Part shown: piece after piece, positions 22,330 through 34,144 of the stretch
How the letters are laid out: every line of letters begins with the position of its first letter
Position numbering within the stretch: the first letter of the stretch is position 1
Assembly (NCBI RefSeq): GCF_003086295.3
Contig: NC_092051.1
Span: 63,737,772-63,801,771 of the forward strand
From: Arachis hypogaea
Lineage: Eukaryota; Streptophyta; Magnoliopsida; Fabales; Fabaceae
Length of the DNA stretch: 64,000 nt
Direction of reading: 5' to 3'
The notes under the pieces: model-generated
Seen by the model: the letters and a program-made list of their open reading frames with translations, nothing else
What the model was told of the DNA's origin: nothing
The model's database searches: none
Position numbers and translations under genes: made by a program

Positions 22330-23266
22330 ATGACACTCAAAGAAATTACACCACCACTGAAAAGGAGTTGCTGGCAATAGTTTTTGCATTTGACAAGTTT
22401 AGATTATACCTCATTGGTGCCAAAGTGATTGTTTTCCCAGACCACACAGCACTTAAATACTTGTTTACCAAGCAGGAGTCAAAACCAAGACTGATAAGCT
22501 GGATCTTAATGTTGCAGGAATTCAATATTGAGATTAGAGACAAGAAAGGAGTGGAGAACAAGGTAGCCGATCACCTATCCAGGATCCCTCATGACAAAGG
22601 TGGAACACATGATACAAGTGTAAATGAATGTTTCCCAGATGAGCAGTTAATGACGGTTCACAAAGCACCCTGGTTTGCAAACATTGCCAATTTCAAGGCA
22701 ACTGGGGCTTTACCTCCAGAGATCAATAAACATCAAAAGAGAAAGCTCATCAATGACGCAAAGTATTTTGTTTGGGATGAACCATATCTCTTCAAGAAGG
22801 GTTTCAGATGGAATCCTGAGAAGATGTGTTTCGGAAGAAGAGGGACGAGAAGTCTTGTGGAACTGCCACGGCTCGTGCTATGGAGGCCATTTTGGAGGGG
22901 ATAAAACTGCAGCCAAGGTGTTACAAAGTGGATTCTTTTAGCCCACCCTTTTCAAGGATGCCAAAGAACTAGTAAAGAACTGCAATGAATGTCAAAGAGC
23001 TGGAAACTTACCCAAAAGAAATGAGATGCCACAGAATTTCATCTTAGAACTAGAACTGTTTGATGTGTGGGGAATCGATTTCATGGGACCATTCCCAACC
23101 TCATGTACAAACAAGTACATCTTGGTAGCAGTGGATTACGTTTCCAAGTGGGTAGAGGCTATTGCAACCCCAACGAATGACAACAAGGTAGTCATGAACT
23201 TCCTCAAAAAAAACATCTTTAGCCGGTTCGGAGTCCCCCGAGAACTCATCAGTGATGGAGGGATCC
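22329..23266 (+). pseudogene. Athila-type pol, left fragment: RNase H and first half of integrase
   Basis: Reads in from the end of the B' LTR as [18 protein letters not shown], the start of a Ty3 RNase H connection, through DHTALKYL and [13 protein letters not shown] frameshift near 22835 leads into the integrase zinc finger (His-His-Cys-Cys, ending NCNECQRAG), with a TAG at 22939-22941. Then come the first catalytic Asp ([10 protein letters not shown]) and the second (ELISDGG). There the Tat element is inserted. The reading resumes at 36364. An RNase H position that is usually Thr before DH is Pro. Confidence 0.85.
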
Positions 23267-23804
23267 TGTTCCGAGGGTTACCTGAAACTGTAGGTCAATC
23301 TCGGATGAGATCTTCTGTACTGGTCGGAGATGACGTGTCTGGCTGGCTGGTAGCGGCCGGAGCTGTTGTGTCCGACTTGTTGGACTGGCTGCACTTCTGA
23401 TCCTTGGTCACCGGAAGGGGGGTACCTGCAAGAGACTCTGATGCTTAAGTTAGCACGGGTATTAAGCAGGTTTATTGTAGAATCAGAGTATGAGTTATAC
23501 CTGGGTGCTCCAGTGTATTTATAGTAGTGTGGGCTGACCTTTCTGATAAGATAAGTTAGTTATCTTATCTTATCTTATCTTATTTTGGGTGAAGTCAGCT
23601 TATCTTCATGGGAACCTCCTTTATCTCTATAGGCTTGGATTGCCTTTGGATTTGGGTCGTGTTCCTCTATTTGGGCCCTTTATTGGGCTTTCCTGTTGAT
23701 TTGGCCGATCTCTTTAAGAAGAGATCGGGTGATCGGTCCTGAAGAGGTCGGTCGCCATGTCGCTAAACATCCCGTGTCAGATAGCTCGACCCAGGGTATG
23801 AATA
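23267..23804 (-). repeat. 3' LTR of the Tat element (538 bp)
   Basis: Aligns along its whole length with 35823-36363, with scattered differences and a 3-bp indel near 23415. The terminal TG has become TA (minus strand TATTCATACC). Inverted repeat GATAAGATAA / TTATCTTATC at 23545-23580. Confidence 0.87.
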
Positions 23805-23812
23805 GTGCCCTT

Positions 23813-26108
23813 TGGTGCGCATAAACTAGTTATGCTACGATTTAGGAAATTGCACGATCGGCAAAATTCCTTCCGGCAAGTGCACCGGTTATCGTCGTCA
23901 AGTAAAAACTCACAATAGAGTGAGGTCGAATCCCACAAGGATTGGTTGATTGAGCAATTCGGATTAGAAGTGTGTTCTAGTTGAGCGGAATCAAGAATTG
24001 AGATGAGAATTGCGGAATGTAAAATTGGCGGGAAAAGTAAATGACAAGAAAATTAAATGGCTGAATCTTAAATTGCATGAATTAAAGAGCAGAATGTAAA
24101 TTGCTGAAATTAAAAGGGAATGGGGGTGATTGCAAGAATTGAATTGCTGAATGTAAAGAGAAAGTGGAAATCAGAAATGGGGAATTCATTGGGTTTAGGA
24201 GATATTGAAATCTCCGAATCAAAACATGTATATCTCTTCCTCAACCAATGCATTCATTGAATTTTGCTTGGCAATCTTATATGATTGGATCCCAATTCCT
24301 TGGCTCACCAATGCTCTCTAAAAACAAACAAATTCCCAATCCCTTGGTTTAAATGTTCATAAGAAGAGATGATGCTTGATCACTGATTATACCACACAAT
24401 TTCATGAACCACAATTTGGTAGGATTACATGTCACAATATCCATCCAAACCCCAATCCAATCCACTGTGAGAAAGCTTCTCTAGCATGAATCCTCCATTC
24501 CTTTCCCAAGGCTCCGAAGGATTCCAAGTATGAGTAGTTTCTTTCCCAAGACAACTACTCAATGGAATTAGATCGAGAAGCTTTCTAACAAAATTCAAGA
24601 GAAAAGATTGAAGAAGAAGATAAACTATTATTGATTCATTGAATTACAATAGAGCTCCCTAACCCAATGAAAGGGGGTTTAGTGAATCATAGCTCTGAAT
24701 TCAATTACAAAGAAAAGGAAAACTAGCTAAAAGTGAAAGTAAAAGTCCCCATCAGGGGTTGGATTCCCCTTCAATCCCCCCCTCTCTAAATGCAGAAACT
24801 AAGGCCTTTAAATAGGCTCCCTAAATTACAAAATGAAAATGAAATTCAAAGCAAATTACAATCAAATGAAAATAAACTATTCTAGATGATTCTTGTGGCC
24901 TTGATTTGGTGTTGTTGATGGGCCTTGCTTGCTTGAAGGGCTGAGTGACATAATTGATCCAAAAAGGATAATGATCCATTAAACTACACTCAAATGTTGC
25001 ACCCCCTTTCTTGAGTCGTCACTTTGTTCTCTTGTCAACCTTGCCAATTTGATGCCAAATATAGACTATTATACCTCGTTGGAAAGCTATGGATGTCAGA
25101 TTTCTAACGCAACTGGAAGCACCTCAATTGGATCTCTACAACTCGAGTTATACTCCATGGAAGGTGAAGAGGTCAGCTGGCCTGATTGCATGTTGGTACT
25201 ATGCTCTTCTATGCACATTACGGGGCTGTTTTCTCCCTCAATTTTTAGTATCCACCATGCATGCCATATATGCTTGGAAAGCTCTAGATGTCTTCTTTCC
25301 AATGCATTTTGAATCACCTCATTTGGAGTTTTGTAGCTCAAGTTATTTATGTTTGAAGAAGGCATGGTCAAGCTGTTCCATATAACACGTTTAAGCTTCA
25401 GTTTAAGGTTAAACTGAAGCTTAAACGTGGATAAAGGAAGGGCAGCCCTGGAGGTCGAACACGTTTAACCTCCAGTTTGAGGTCAAACTGGAGGTTAAAC
25501 GTGGAAGCTTAGAATGGTAGCCCTGGAGGTGTCGAACACGTTTAACCTCCAGTTTGAGGTCAAACTGGAGGTTAAACGTGGAACTCCTTCCTGAGTGGCA
25601 TTGTCATTCTGGCGTTTAACCTCCAGTTTGAGGTCAAACTGGAGGTTAAACGTGGAATGCTTCTTTGGTGAGACTTTTCATTCTGGCGTTTAACCTCCAG
25701 TTTGAGGTCAAATTGGAGGTTAAACTTCAATTCCAGCATTTCTTAGCCTTCATGATTCTGGCGTTTAAGCTCCAGTTTAGGCTTAAACTGGAACTTAAAC
25801 TCCACATGTGATATTCAAGCTTCCTTTATTGATTTTGTTGCTTCCTTGGTTAGCCTCTTCTTCCCTGAAATCATCCAAACAAATGCATCAAAGTCTTGCA
25901 AAATTTCATGAGAAATCTTCCATTCATAGCATTCAAGGAATATAACTAAAAACTCATGGAATTTGCATCAAAATCTTCATGTTGAATGATTTAAGACAAG
26001 CATGACTATTTGGCCCAAAATGATTACTTAAGGCTCAAGAAAATGCATAAAACAACTAAAAATAAAAGAAAAAGGCTAGTGAAACTAGCCTAAGATGCCT
26101 TGGCATCA
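23813..26108 (-). repeat. Solo LTR C' (2296 bp) with perfect target duplication
   Basis: Flanked by CCCTT at 23808-23812 and 26109-26113. Minus strand begins TGATGCCAAGGCATCTTAG and ends ATGCGCACCA. The terminal part carries the conserved GACCTCACTCTATTGTGAG stretch shared with the LTRs ending at 40562 and 49380. It was inserted 4 bp from the 3' LTR of the Tat element. Confidence 0.9.
25386..25802. repeat. Six long palindromes in solo LTR C'
   Basis: Each is about 44 bp with 20-bp arms, for example CACGTTTAACCTCCAG on the left answered by CTGGAGGTTAAACGTG on the right. The first unit has AAGCTTCAG where units 2-5 have AACCTCCAG, and its opposite arm changes to match. The sixth is less perfect. 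Confidence 0.9.
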
Positions 26109-26113
26109 CCCTT

Positions 26114-27115
26114 GCTTGAGCTCGGTCTTCTGCTTTGAGCTCGAGTTTTTTGACTTCAAACTTTTTATAGCGAAGCCGAACTCGAGCATTTTTGTCGATT
26201 CCTTTCTTTGTAGAGCTTTTTGAATGTAGAACATTTTTCCTCTAAAAACGCACGCTTTTGTATTAACGCTTCGTTCTAGGGAACGTGCGAGGGTTTAATA
26301 CCTTCATTAATTGGTATTAATTGCCCTGTTTCTCTTGGCTTTATTTTGAATTTTGCTTCCTCCGAAAAACGGTTTCTCTTCTTCCTTTTTCTTTGTAACT
26401 CCTTCGTTCTCTCTATCTCTGTCTTTTCTTGCGTTGCGGTGCCTTCCAGTAGTCTAGCGATTCCTTCCTTTCTACTTCTTCTGGAACTTCTCATTTCTCT
26501 AGGTTAGTTCCATTTTGCAATTACTTTTCTCTTTCGTTGCTTTGGCTTTGGTTTTGTGGTGACGTTTTTGCTTGGAGAAAGTTTGGATCTTTCTGTTTTT
26601 GTTGCGCCTAATTGCTATTGTATTGTGTGTTGTGGGAGTTTCTTTGTCTTTCGTATGAACTTTTTCGCTTTTCCTGTTGCTTGATGCTTTTAGGGCTTTT
26701 GCATGTTATCACCGTTTCTGCTTGTGCTTTCGATGATGGTTTTTGTTCGATTCTGAAAAAGGTTGTGTCTTTGATGATTTTCTGCTTGGCATTTTTGATG
26801 TCGATGATGCTTTTTGTTGATAGACTATAGAAAGATAGTGGCTTAGATGACTTTTGTGTTTTTACTTCCCGTTTTCAAAACGTTTGCCTACTTGAAATCT
26901 TCTTTTCTTGTTTGGGAAATGCCAGAACGTAAGCTGTAGATTTTTCCTGAAATCTTACTTTGCCACTACCTTCAAAGGATGCCCCAGGACTTTGGTTTGA
27001 GTCTTGGGGTTTTCCTTTTCTGTCTGTATCATATTAGTCGAGTTGCTTTGCCCTTTCTTCGAGATGTTTTTTAGTGATCTAATCTTCTTTTCTTTTTGTA
27101 AGATTAGTTGGCCTC
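26114..27115 (+). other. Region upstream of the antisense gene
   Basis: No protein gene is supported. A pyrimidine-rich, 5' UTR-like stretch (26330-26500) and a CTCTAG|GTTAGTT donor-like site near 26505 could mark a leader intron of the antisense gene. Confidence 0.35.
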
Positions 27116-29033
27116 ATGTCTTCTCGCAATAACGTTGTAGATATGTCTTCCAAAGTTCCCGAGGGGATGTCCGATTGGCTGGACTCCCTTGTCCTAATGT
27201 GTGTCTTTGTCGTAGATGCTGAATTTTGTGTAGAGCTGAAGAAACGTCATAGGATTTGTGATAACAGTGCTTGGGAGAGGGATTATGAGCTTGTAGCTCC
27301 TGACTCTGATGAGAGGGCTTGTTTTCCTACTTCAGTCGAGGGGGAGTATCCCTTCTTCTATGCCTATGATTATTTCTTCAGCCAGTTAGACATTATTTTT
27401 CCTTTTACTGCCTTCGAGACCGACTTGTTGTGGTCATGTAACATTGCTCCATCCCAGCTTCATCCGAATTCCTGGGGTTTTATCAAGATATTTCAACTGC
27501 TTTGCCAAGAGTTAGGCATAACACCTTCTCAAAATCTTTTCCTCTATCTTTTTGTCTCGGCCAAGCCCGGAGGTTCTTCCAAAAAGAAAGCTTCCTGGGT
27601 TTCTTTCAGATCAGCCAGGGGCATAAAATTTTTGCCATGTATGATGAGTCTTTTAAAGATTTTAAGAATTATTTCTTCCGAGTCCGTGCTGTTGAGGGGA
27701 TCCGCCCCTTTTTTCTTGGTGAGAATGACGAGCCTACTTTTCCTCTAGAGCGGCAAAAGATTGTGAGAGTGCCTCGTTATACATGGGAGATGCTTAATGA
27801 TGTTGAGCGGGCTTTTGTAGTTGTTCTTGAAGATTTGTGGGGGGAACCACCCCATCTGGATACAAAAAGATTTTTTAGTGATCCACCTTTGGTTCGAACT
27901 GCTTTGGGTACTGTCTGACTTGTTTCTTATACTTGTTTCTTAGTTTTGCTTCTCCTAGGTTGTAACTCATCCTTATGGTTGATTCTGTATTTTCAGAGAT
28001 GTCGAAAAACAATGATTCCATGAAGGCCTACAAGAAGGCGAAGAAGGCTGCTGCTGCTCAAGACATTTTGGCCAAGGCGGCCGGAGAAGGATCTTCTCAA
28101 GTTCCAGTGAAGCCGCCCGTGCCGAGTTCCCCTAGGCCGAGGAAGGTGATCCCCACTCCTTGAGTTCGTCTGACTGATCCTCCACAGACTTCTACCATTA
28201 CTTCTGGTGCTCCTCCCAATAAGAAATAAAAAACAATTGAGCCTTTCAACCTTGACGCTCCTGATTTTAATGCAATCGAGTTCGTAGATCAGCAAATCAG
28301 TCCCTACGGTGCCCTCGCCATGGATGATGTATCAATCCTTCACCATCTGGATTTTATGACCCGAAACAGTGTTAAAATGGCATATATGGGGGCTGCCCTG
28401 TACCGAACTGCTCAGAATCTTCCTCTCCATGCCACCAAAGAATTTATGGAGGAGGCTAAACAGGAGTTCGACCGGATGAACGGCCTGAAGGAAGAGCTTG
28501 AGGTAAAGGTAGCCAAGTTGGAGAAGGATCTGGAGAATGAAAAGGCAAGTTCCCTTGCTCTGGCGGCTTCTGTGAGGTTGGCCGAGGACGCGGCATTGAG
28601 GCATAAGGACAGTTATGTTACATCTTATCGGGAGGTGACGCGTCTGAGGGAGGAGCTGGAGTCTGCCCGAGTAGACTATTCCGAGCTTCAAGGTCACCTC
28701 GTCGGCAGCGTGAATGCTGCCTATGATAATCTAAAAGATCAAGTTCAAGTTCTTGCTCCTGAGGTTGACCTTACTCTCTTTAGCTTGGACAATGTTGTGA
28801 GGGATGGTAAGATTGTCCCCGACGACCAAGATGATGATGATACTGGTCCTCCCCCTGTGCTTTCTGCCAAGGTGCCCGCTTCTACGATTCCTCCAGTTGA
28901 GGTTGGTCATTCTATTTCTGATCCGGACTGTCAGATCTTGAACCGGGATGATGGTACCGTGGAAGTTGTGCCTCTCCAGGCTCGCCCTCCTTCACCCCAT
29001 ACTGATGCTGCTAAAATGTCTTCTAATCTTTAG
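27116..29033 (+). pseudogene. Antisense extra gene of the Tat element (Transposase_28 / putative gypsy-type transposon protein) with one intron
   Basis: Runs opposite to gag-pol, between pol and the 3' LTR, the position of known additional ORFs in Tat elements. Exon 1 is 27116-27907: MSSRNNVVDMSSKVPEGMSD, then WGFIKIFQLLCQELGITPS and ESFKDFKNYFFRVRAVEG, typical of the Transposase_28 family. A one-base loss near 27617 shifts the frame. A candidate 89-bp intron (27908-27996, GT...CAG) joins L-E-M in frame. Exon 2 (27997-29033) keeps one frame with two nonsense codons (TGA 28161, TAA about 28227). It ends with a coiled coil (EEAKQEFDRMNGLKEELEV onward) and an acidic tail. The function is unknown. 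Confidence 0.78.
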
Positions 29034-29391
29034 CTGAGTTTTCTTTGGATATTTGCGTAGTTGGCCCGGCTTGTGGGCTTCAAAACTCTTTATTTTGTAT
29101 AGTTGAATATTTTGCTGACTGCTGGTACTCCTTTTGGTTGCATGTTTAGCAACTTTTGTTTTAAAAAACAAGTAGCTTTCAAGCTTTTGGGCTTGACCCT
29201 AAAGCTTTATAATATTGTATTCTATAGCATGCTTGTTTGCACTAGTCTTGGCACCTTTCCGGGTTTTAGAATACTGGAGCCTTGCTGCTCGGCCTCTTTG
29301 AACTGCTTTGTATTTGGAGGTCGTAGATTCGTGGATCCAATTCGTATTTGCTTGCTCTTACTTGTATTTTATCCATAACCGATTTCTTTGC

Positions 29392-30365
29392 GTCGTCCTT
29401 CTCCAAGTTATTTTTGTAGTGGACCGGCTTCGTCATGTCGATCTCTTCTAAGTTATTTCGTAATCCTCTTTCTTGGACCTTTGTTAGGTCTCTTTCAGGG
29501 ACTACTTTTATAACTTTTCGTAGGAGGTCGACTTCTTTACATCATCCACTTTCTAAGTTATTTTTGTAATCCTCTTTCTTGGACCCTTGTCAGGTCTCTT
29601 TCAGGGATTACTTCTATAACTTTTCATTGGAGGTCGACTTCTTTACGTCGTCCTCTTTCTAAGTTATTTTTGTAATCCTCTTTCTTGGACCTTTGTCAGG
29701 TCTCTTTCAGGGATTACTTTTATAACTTGTTTGTTGTAGGAGACTGACTTCTTTATGTCGATCTCTTCTAAGTTATTTTGTAATCCTCTTTCTTGGACCT
29801 TTGTCAGGTCTCTTTCAGGGATTACTTTTATAACTTTTTGTAGGAGGTCGACTTCTTTACGTCGTCCTCTTTCTAAGTTATTTTTGTAATCCTCTTTCTT
29901 GGACCCTTGTCAGGTCTCTTTCAGGGATTACTTCTATAACTTTTCGTAGGAGGTCGACTTCTTTACGTCGTCCTCTTTCTAAGTTATTTTTGTAATCCTC
30001 TTTCTTGGACCCTTGTCAGGTCTCTTTCAGGGATTACTTCTATAACTTTTCGTAGGAGGTCGACTTCTTTACGTCGTCCTCTTTCTAAGTTATTTTTGTA
30101 ATCCTCTTTCTTAGACCTTTGTTAAGTCTCTTTTAGGGATTACTTTTATAACTTGTTTGTTGTAGGAGACCGACTTCTTTATGTCGATCTCTTCTAAGTT
30201 ATAGCAATTCCTCTTTTATAGGGTTGGCCAGACCTCTTTCCAGGGATTTGCTGATAACTTGGGTTGACTTGGTCCGACTTCTCAACGTCGGCCAGTCTTT
30301 AAGTTATTATTTAGCAATCCATAAGACCTCGTCAGGTTCTTTTTTTGGATCACTTTTGATAACTT
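29392..30365. repeat. 106-bp tandem repeat, about nine copies, between the convergent genes of the Tat element
   Basis: The phrase GGAGGTCGACTTCTTTACGT recurs at 29523, 29629, 29843, 29949 and 30055, giving 106-bp spacing, with variant copies between and after. Each unit also contains TTTCTTGGACC, CAGGTCTCTTTCAGG and TATAACTT. It lies beyond the 3' ends of both the antisense gene and pol. Confidence 0.88.
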
Positions 30366-30902
30366 CTTGCATTATTCTGTGTTTATCTTTGCCGATTTGT
30401 AGAAGGTTGTTTCTGTCTTTTTTTGGTCGACCTTTAGATGCATCACGTATTCATCTTTATTGGTCTCTTACCGTGATCGTGCAGTGAATCTGTTTTTCAC
30501 TTTCTGCCAATTTGTTGCTTTATAATCGGACGATGAATACTTCAGATTAATGCGTCTTGAGAATTTGTAGAATATCTAAAATATTTTTTATTCAAAAGAA
30601 AGTGCAAATATATACATGTTGGAGTTTTTCGTTCTTTTAAGTCGGATAATATCTGGATCTCAACTTGGTGCCTCATTAAAAAACCTTTTCAGGAAAAAGA
30701 GTGCATCCTATGACGAGATCTTTTACCTTTTCTAGCTATAGTACCTTCTTAGGTTGCAGGCGTGCCATGATCTGGGAAGCTCTCGTCTATCGAGTTTGGA
30801 TAGTCTGTAGTAGCCCTTCCCAAGTACTTCTATGACTCAGTAGGGTCCTTTCCAGTTTGCTGCCAACTTTCCTTCTCCGGGTCGAGTTGTTCCAATATCA
30901 TT

Positions 30903-32189
30903 TCAGATTAGGATGAGATCATTCTCCGCGAAACCTCTTGGTACTATCTTTTGATTATATCTTGAAGTCATTCGACGCTTTAGCGCTTCTTCTCTGATCC
31001 GAGCTCTTTTTTGGATTTTCGGAAGTAGGTCGAGTTCCTCTCTTTGAAGTTGAGAGTTGGCTTCTTCATTGTAGTGGACTACTCTAGGCGACCCTTCCTC
31101 GACCTTTACTTGGATTACTGCCTCCACGCCGTACGCTAATCGGAACGGTGATTCATTTCTGGTGGAATGTGGGGTAGTTCAATATGCCCATAGGACCTGT
31201 GGAAGTTCTTCAGCCCAAGCTCCCTTCGCATCTTGCAGTCTCCATTTCAACCCAGCCAATATGACTTTGTTGGCAGCTTCGACTTGCCTGTTGGCTTGAG
31301 GATGTTCGACGGAGGTGAACTGGTGCTTTATGTTCAAGTCGGCTACTAATTTCCTGAAGCCTGCATCTGTGAATTGAGTGCCATTGTCTGTGGTGATGGA
31401 GTATGGAACCCCGAACCTCGTGACAATGTTCCTATATAGGAATTTCTGGCTTCTTTGAGCAGTAGCGTTGGCTAGGGACTCTGCCTCAATCCACTTTGTG
31501 AAATAGTCTACTCCGAATATGAGGAATTTGACTTGTCCTGATCCCTGGGGAAAGGGTCCGAGAAGATCGAGTCCCCATTTTGCAAATGGCCAAGGCGAAG
31601 TTACGCTGATAAGCTCTTCTGGCGGGGCGATGTGAAAGTTGGCATGTTTCTGGCATGGGGGAGATATCTTTACAAATTCTGTAGCTTCCTTTTGTAGAGG
31701 TGGCCAGTAAAATCCCACCCGAAGTACCTTTTTGGTGAGGGCTTGTGCCCCGAGATGATTGCCACAAATACCGCTGTGTACTTCCTCTAAAACTTCCTTT
31801 GTGTTAGAGGTCGGCACACATTTTAACAATGGAATTGAAATCCCTCTTTTGTATAGGATATTGTTTATGATGGTGTAGTACTGAGCCTCTCGTTTTAACC
31901 TCTTTACTTCCTTCTCATTTGTGAGGAGTGTTTCTTTTTTGAGGTAATTAATTATGGGGGTCATCCATCCTTGATCCTGACTTGTTATAGCTAGGACTTT
32001 TTCTACTTCCGAGATTGATGTGTTCTGTAGCATTTCCTGGATGAGGCTTCTATTGTCGCCCCCTGGTTTGGTGCTGGCTAGTTTTGAGAGTGCATCAGCT
32101 CGGGCATTTTGTTCGCGGGGTATGTGGCAGATCTTATATTCCCCGAGTTGTCCGAGCTGTTCCTTGGTTATATCCAAATACTTTTTCAT
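30903..32189 (-). pseudogene. Tat element integrase
   Basis: In frame with the RNase H pieces. It opens with the tail of the second RNase H (HIPREQNARADALSKLA). The zinc finger is H-H-x-C: GICGNHLGAQALTKK and then VKISPPCQKHAN, where one of the two Cys is lost. The catalytic triad is visible: D in FAKWGLDLLGPFP, D in ITTDNGTQF, E in QVEAANKVILAGL. A stop-containing stretch at 31178-31128 precedes the C-terminal piece (31127-30903, REEALKRRMTSRYN and VPRGFAENDLILI). No chromodomain is seen, as expected for Tat. Confidence 0.85.
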
Positions 32190-32828
32190 GGTGGGATCTT
32201 TGGCTTGGTAACTCCCTATTATCTATGAGGTAACTACTTATGAGTCGCTGAAGATGTTGAGTTTTTGAGCTCCAACCTCCTTAGCCAGCTTCAAACCAGC
32301 TAGTAACGCTTCATATTCTGCCTGGTTGATTGAGGCCGGGAACCCAAATTTGAGGGAAAGCTCAACTTGGGTTCCTTGGTTGCTTTCTATTATCACACCT
32401 GCGCCTCTTTTAGTCTTATTTGAAGACCCGTCCACGTAGATATTCCATTCTGTGGGGGTTTCCAGGGTATCTGTGAATTCTGCAATGAAGTCGGCCAAGT
32501 ATTATGATTTGATGGCTGTCCGAGCTTCATATTGGAGGTCGAACTTGGATAACTCGACTGCCCATTGTAAAATTCTGCCTGCTAGATCTGTTTTCTGCAG
32601 TATCCCTTTTATGGGCTGGTCGGTCCAGACCTTAATGGTGTGAGCCTGGAAGTACGGGCGTAGTCGTCGAGATGCCAGTATGAGAGCATAGGCAAACTTT
32701 TCTATTTTTTGGTAGTTCAGCTCGGATCCCTGCAGCGCTTTACTAATGAAGTATACAGGTTGTTGCCCTTTGTCGTCCTCTGGAACTAGTGCTGAGGCTA
32801 CTGCCTGACTTCCTACCGCAAGGTACAA
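32190..32828 (-). pseudogene. Tat element RNase H and second (archaeal-like) RNase H
   Basis: The first domain (32828-32502) has MYLAVGSQAVASALVPED, KALQGSELNYQKIEKFAYAL and WTDQPIKGILQK, the usual Ty3 RNase H. After a stop, a second domain (32498-32238) has YVDGSSNKTKRGAGVII, INQAEYEALLAGLKLAKE and FSDS, an archaeal-like RNase H carrying the D-E-D positions. Dual RNase H is a known mark of the Tat lineage. Confidence 0.85.
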
Positions 32829-33740
32829 TACGAGTGGCTCTTCCTTTCGTGGTCAAGTTAGGATAGGTGGTCGTCCCAGGAAACTTTTGAAATCCTGGAA
32901 GGCTTGCTACGCATTCCATTGTCCACTCGAAGTTCTTTCTTTTCCTTAGAGTGGCATAGAAAGGAAGGGATCTTATCGCTGATTCTGCTAGGAACCTGGA
33001 CAAGGCCGCTAACCTCCCGTTGAGTTGTTGTACTTCTTTCACACAAGTTGGGCTTTTCATGTTGAGTATGGCCTAGCATTAATCCGGATTTGCCTCAATT
33101 CCTCTTTGTGTGAGCATAAAACCCAAGAACTTGCATGCTTCTACTGCAAAAGTGCATTTTGTGGGATTGAAGCGCATGTCATGCTTCCTTATAGTGTCGA
33201 ACACTTGGGCCAGGTCGGATAATAATGTCTCTTCACTTTGTGTCTTTATTAACATGTAGACTTCCATGATCTTTCCGATATGATCTGAAAAGACTTTATT
33301 CATTAGCCTTTAATACGTAGCTCCCGCATTCTTGAGACCGAAAGGCATTACAATGTAGCAGTAATTTGGTTGTATCCAGAATATGCATCCATAAACGAGA
33401 GGTATCTATATCCGGATGAAGCATCTACCAGAGCGTTGATACTTGGGAGTGGGTAAGGATCTTTTGGCAAGCTTTGTTGAGGTCGGTGTAGTCGGTGCAC
33501 ATTCACCATTTCCCATTTGATTTTTTCACCAAGACGACATTAGCTAGCCATAGTGGGTACTTGACTTCTCTTATGAATCCTGCCTCCAGTAGTGCTTGTA
33601 CCTGTTCTTCCACAACTTGGGATCGTTCTGGCCCAAGTTTTCTTCATCTCTGCTGTACCGGCCGAGATCCTGGATAGACCGCCAACTTGTGACTCATTAG
33701 CTTGGGGTCTATGCCTAGAATGTCTGTGGCTTTCCATGCG
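32829..33740 (-). pseudogene. Tat element reverse transcriptase, catalytic residues deleted
   Basis: RT motifs are readable across more than one minus frame: GFIREVKYPLWLANV, TDYTDLNKACPKDPYPLP, LSFMDAYSGYNQI, MPFGLKNAGATY, then MNKVFSDHIGKIMEVYMLIKT. At that last point Ty3 RTs carry the YVDD box. Here Tyr is followed directly by Met-Leu, so the residues including both catalytic Asp are missing while the frame is kept (an in-frame loss of nine bases near 33255). Downstream are RFNPTKCTFAVEACKFLGF and the thumb, with frameshifts near 33080 and 32880. Confidence 0.83.
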
Positions 33741-33892
33741 AAGAGATCGACATTATCTCGTAAGAACTGTACTAGTAATTCTTTTGCATCTCCCTTCAGG
33801 ATCGTGCCAATATTAGTTGTTTTGTCCGAGGTATCCTCGATCTGAACTTTCTCTATTTCACCTTCAGGTTGTGGACGAAGTTCTTCACATCT

Positions 33893-34144
33893 CTAAACTC
33901 CTCCAAGCTCAATTGTATGGAATTTTTCTCCTCTACCACTGAGGTTTAGACTTTCGTTATAATAGCGGCGTGCCATCTTTTGATCTTCTTTTATCGTGGC
34001 TATCCCTTTTGTAGTTGGGAATTTCATGCATAGATGTGGAGTCGAGACTATTGCGCCGAGTTGATTTAGTGTTGTCTGACCTATTAAGGCATTGTAGGCT
34101 GAACTCACGTCGACCACAATGTAGTCTATCTTGAGTGTTCTGGA
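33893..34144 (-). pseudogene. Tat element protease C-terminal region
   Basis: Same frame as the gag piece, separated by a stop. It contains DVSSAYNALIGQTTLNQLGAI, the conserved strand-helix that follows the protease flap in Tat/Ogre-type elements, and CMKFPTTKGIATIKEDQ. Confidence 0.78.

Noticed and set aside
25386..25802. CRISPR array or MITE cluster
   Set aside because: Repeats are palindromic without unique equal-length spacers, the genome is eukaryotic, and there is no target duplication per unit; they lie inside one solo LTR.
29392..30365. CRISPR or gene family in the 106-bp repeat
   Set aside because: Units are contiguous tandem copies with no spacer diversity and no open frame across units.
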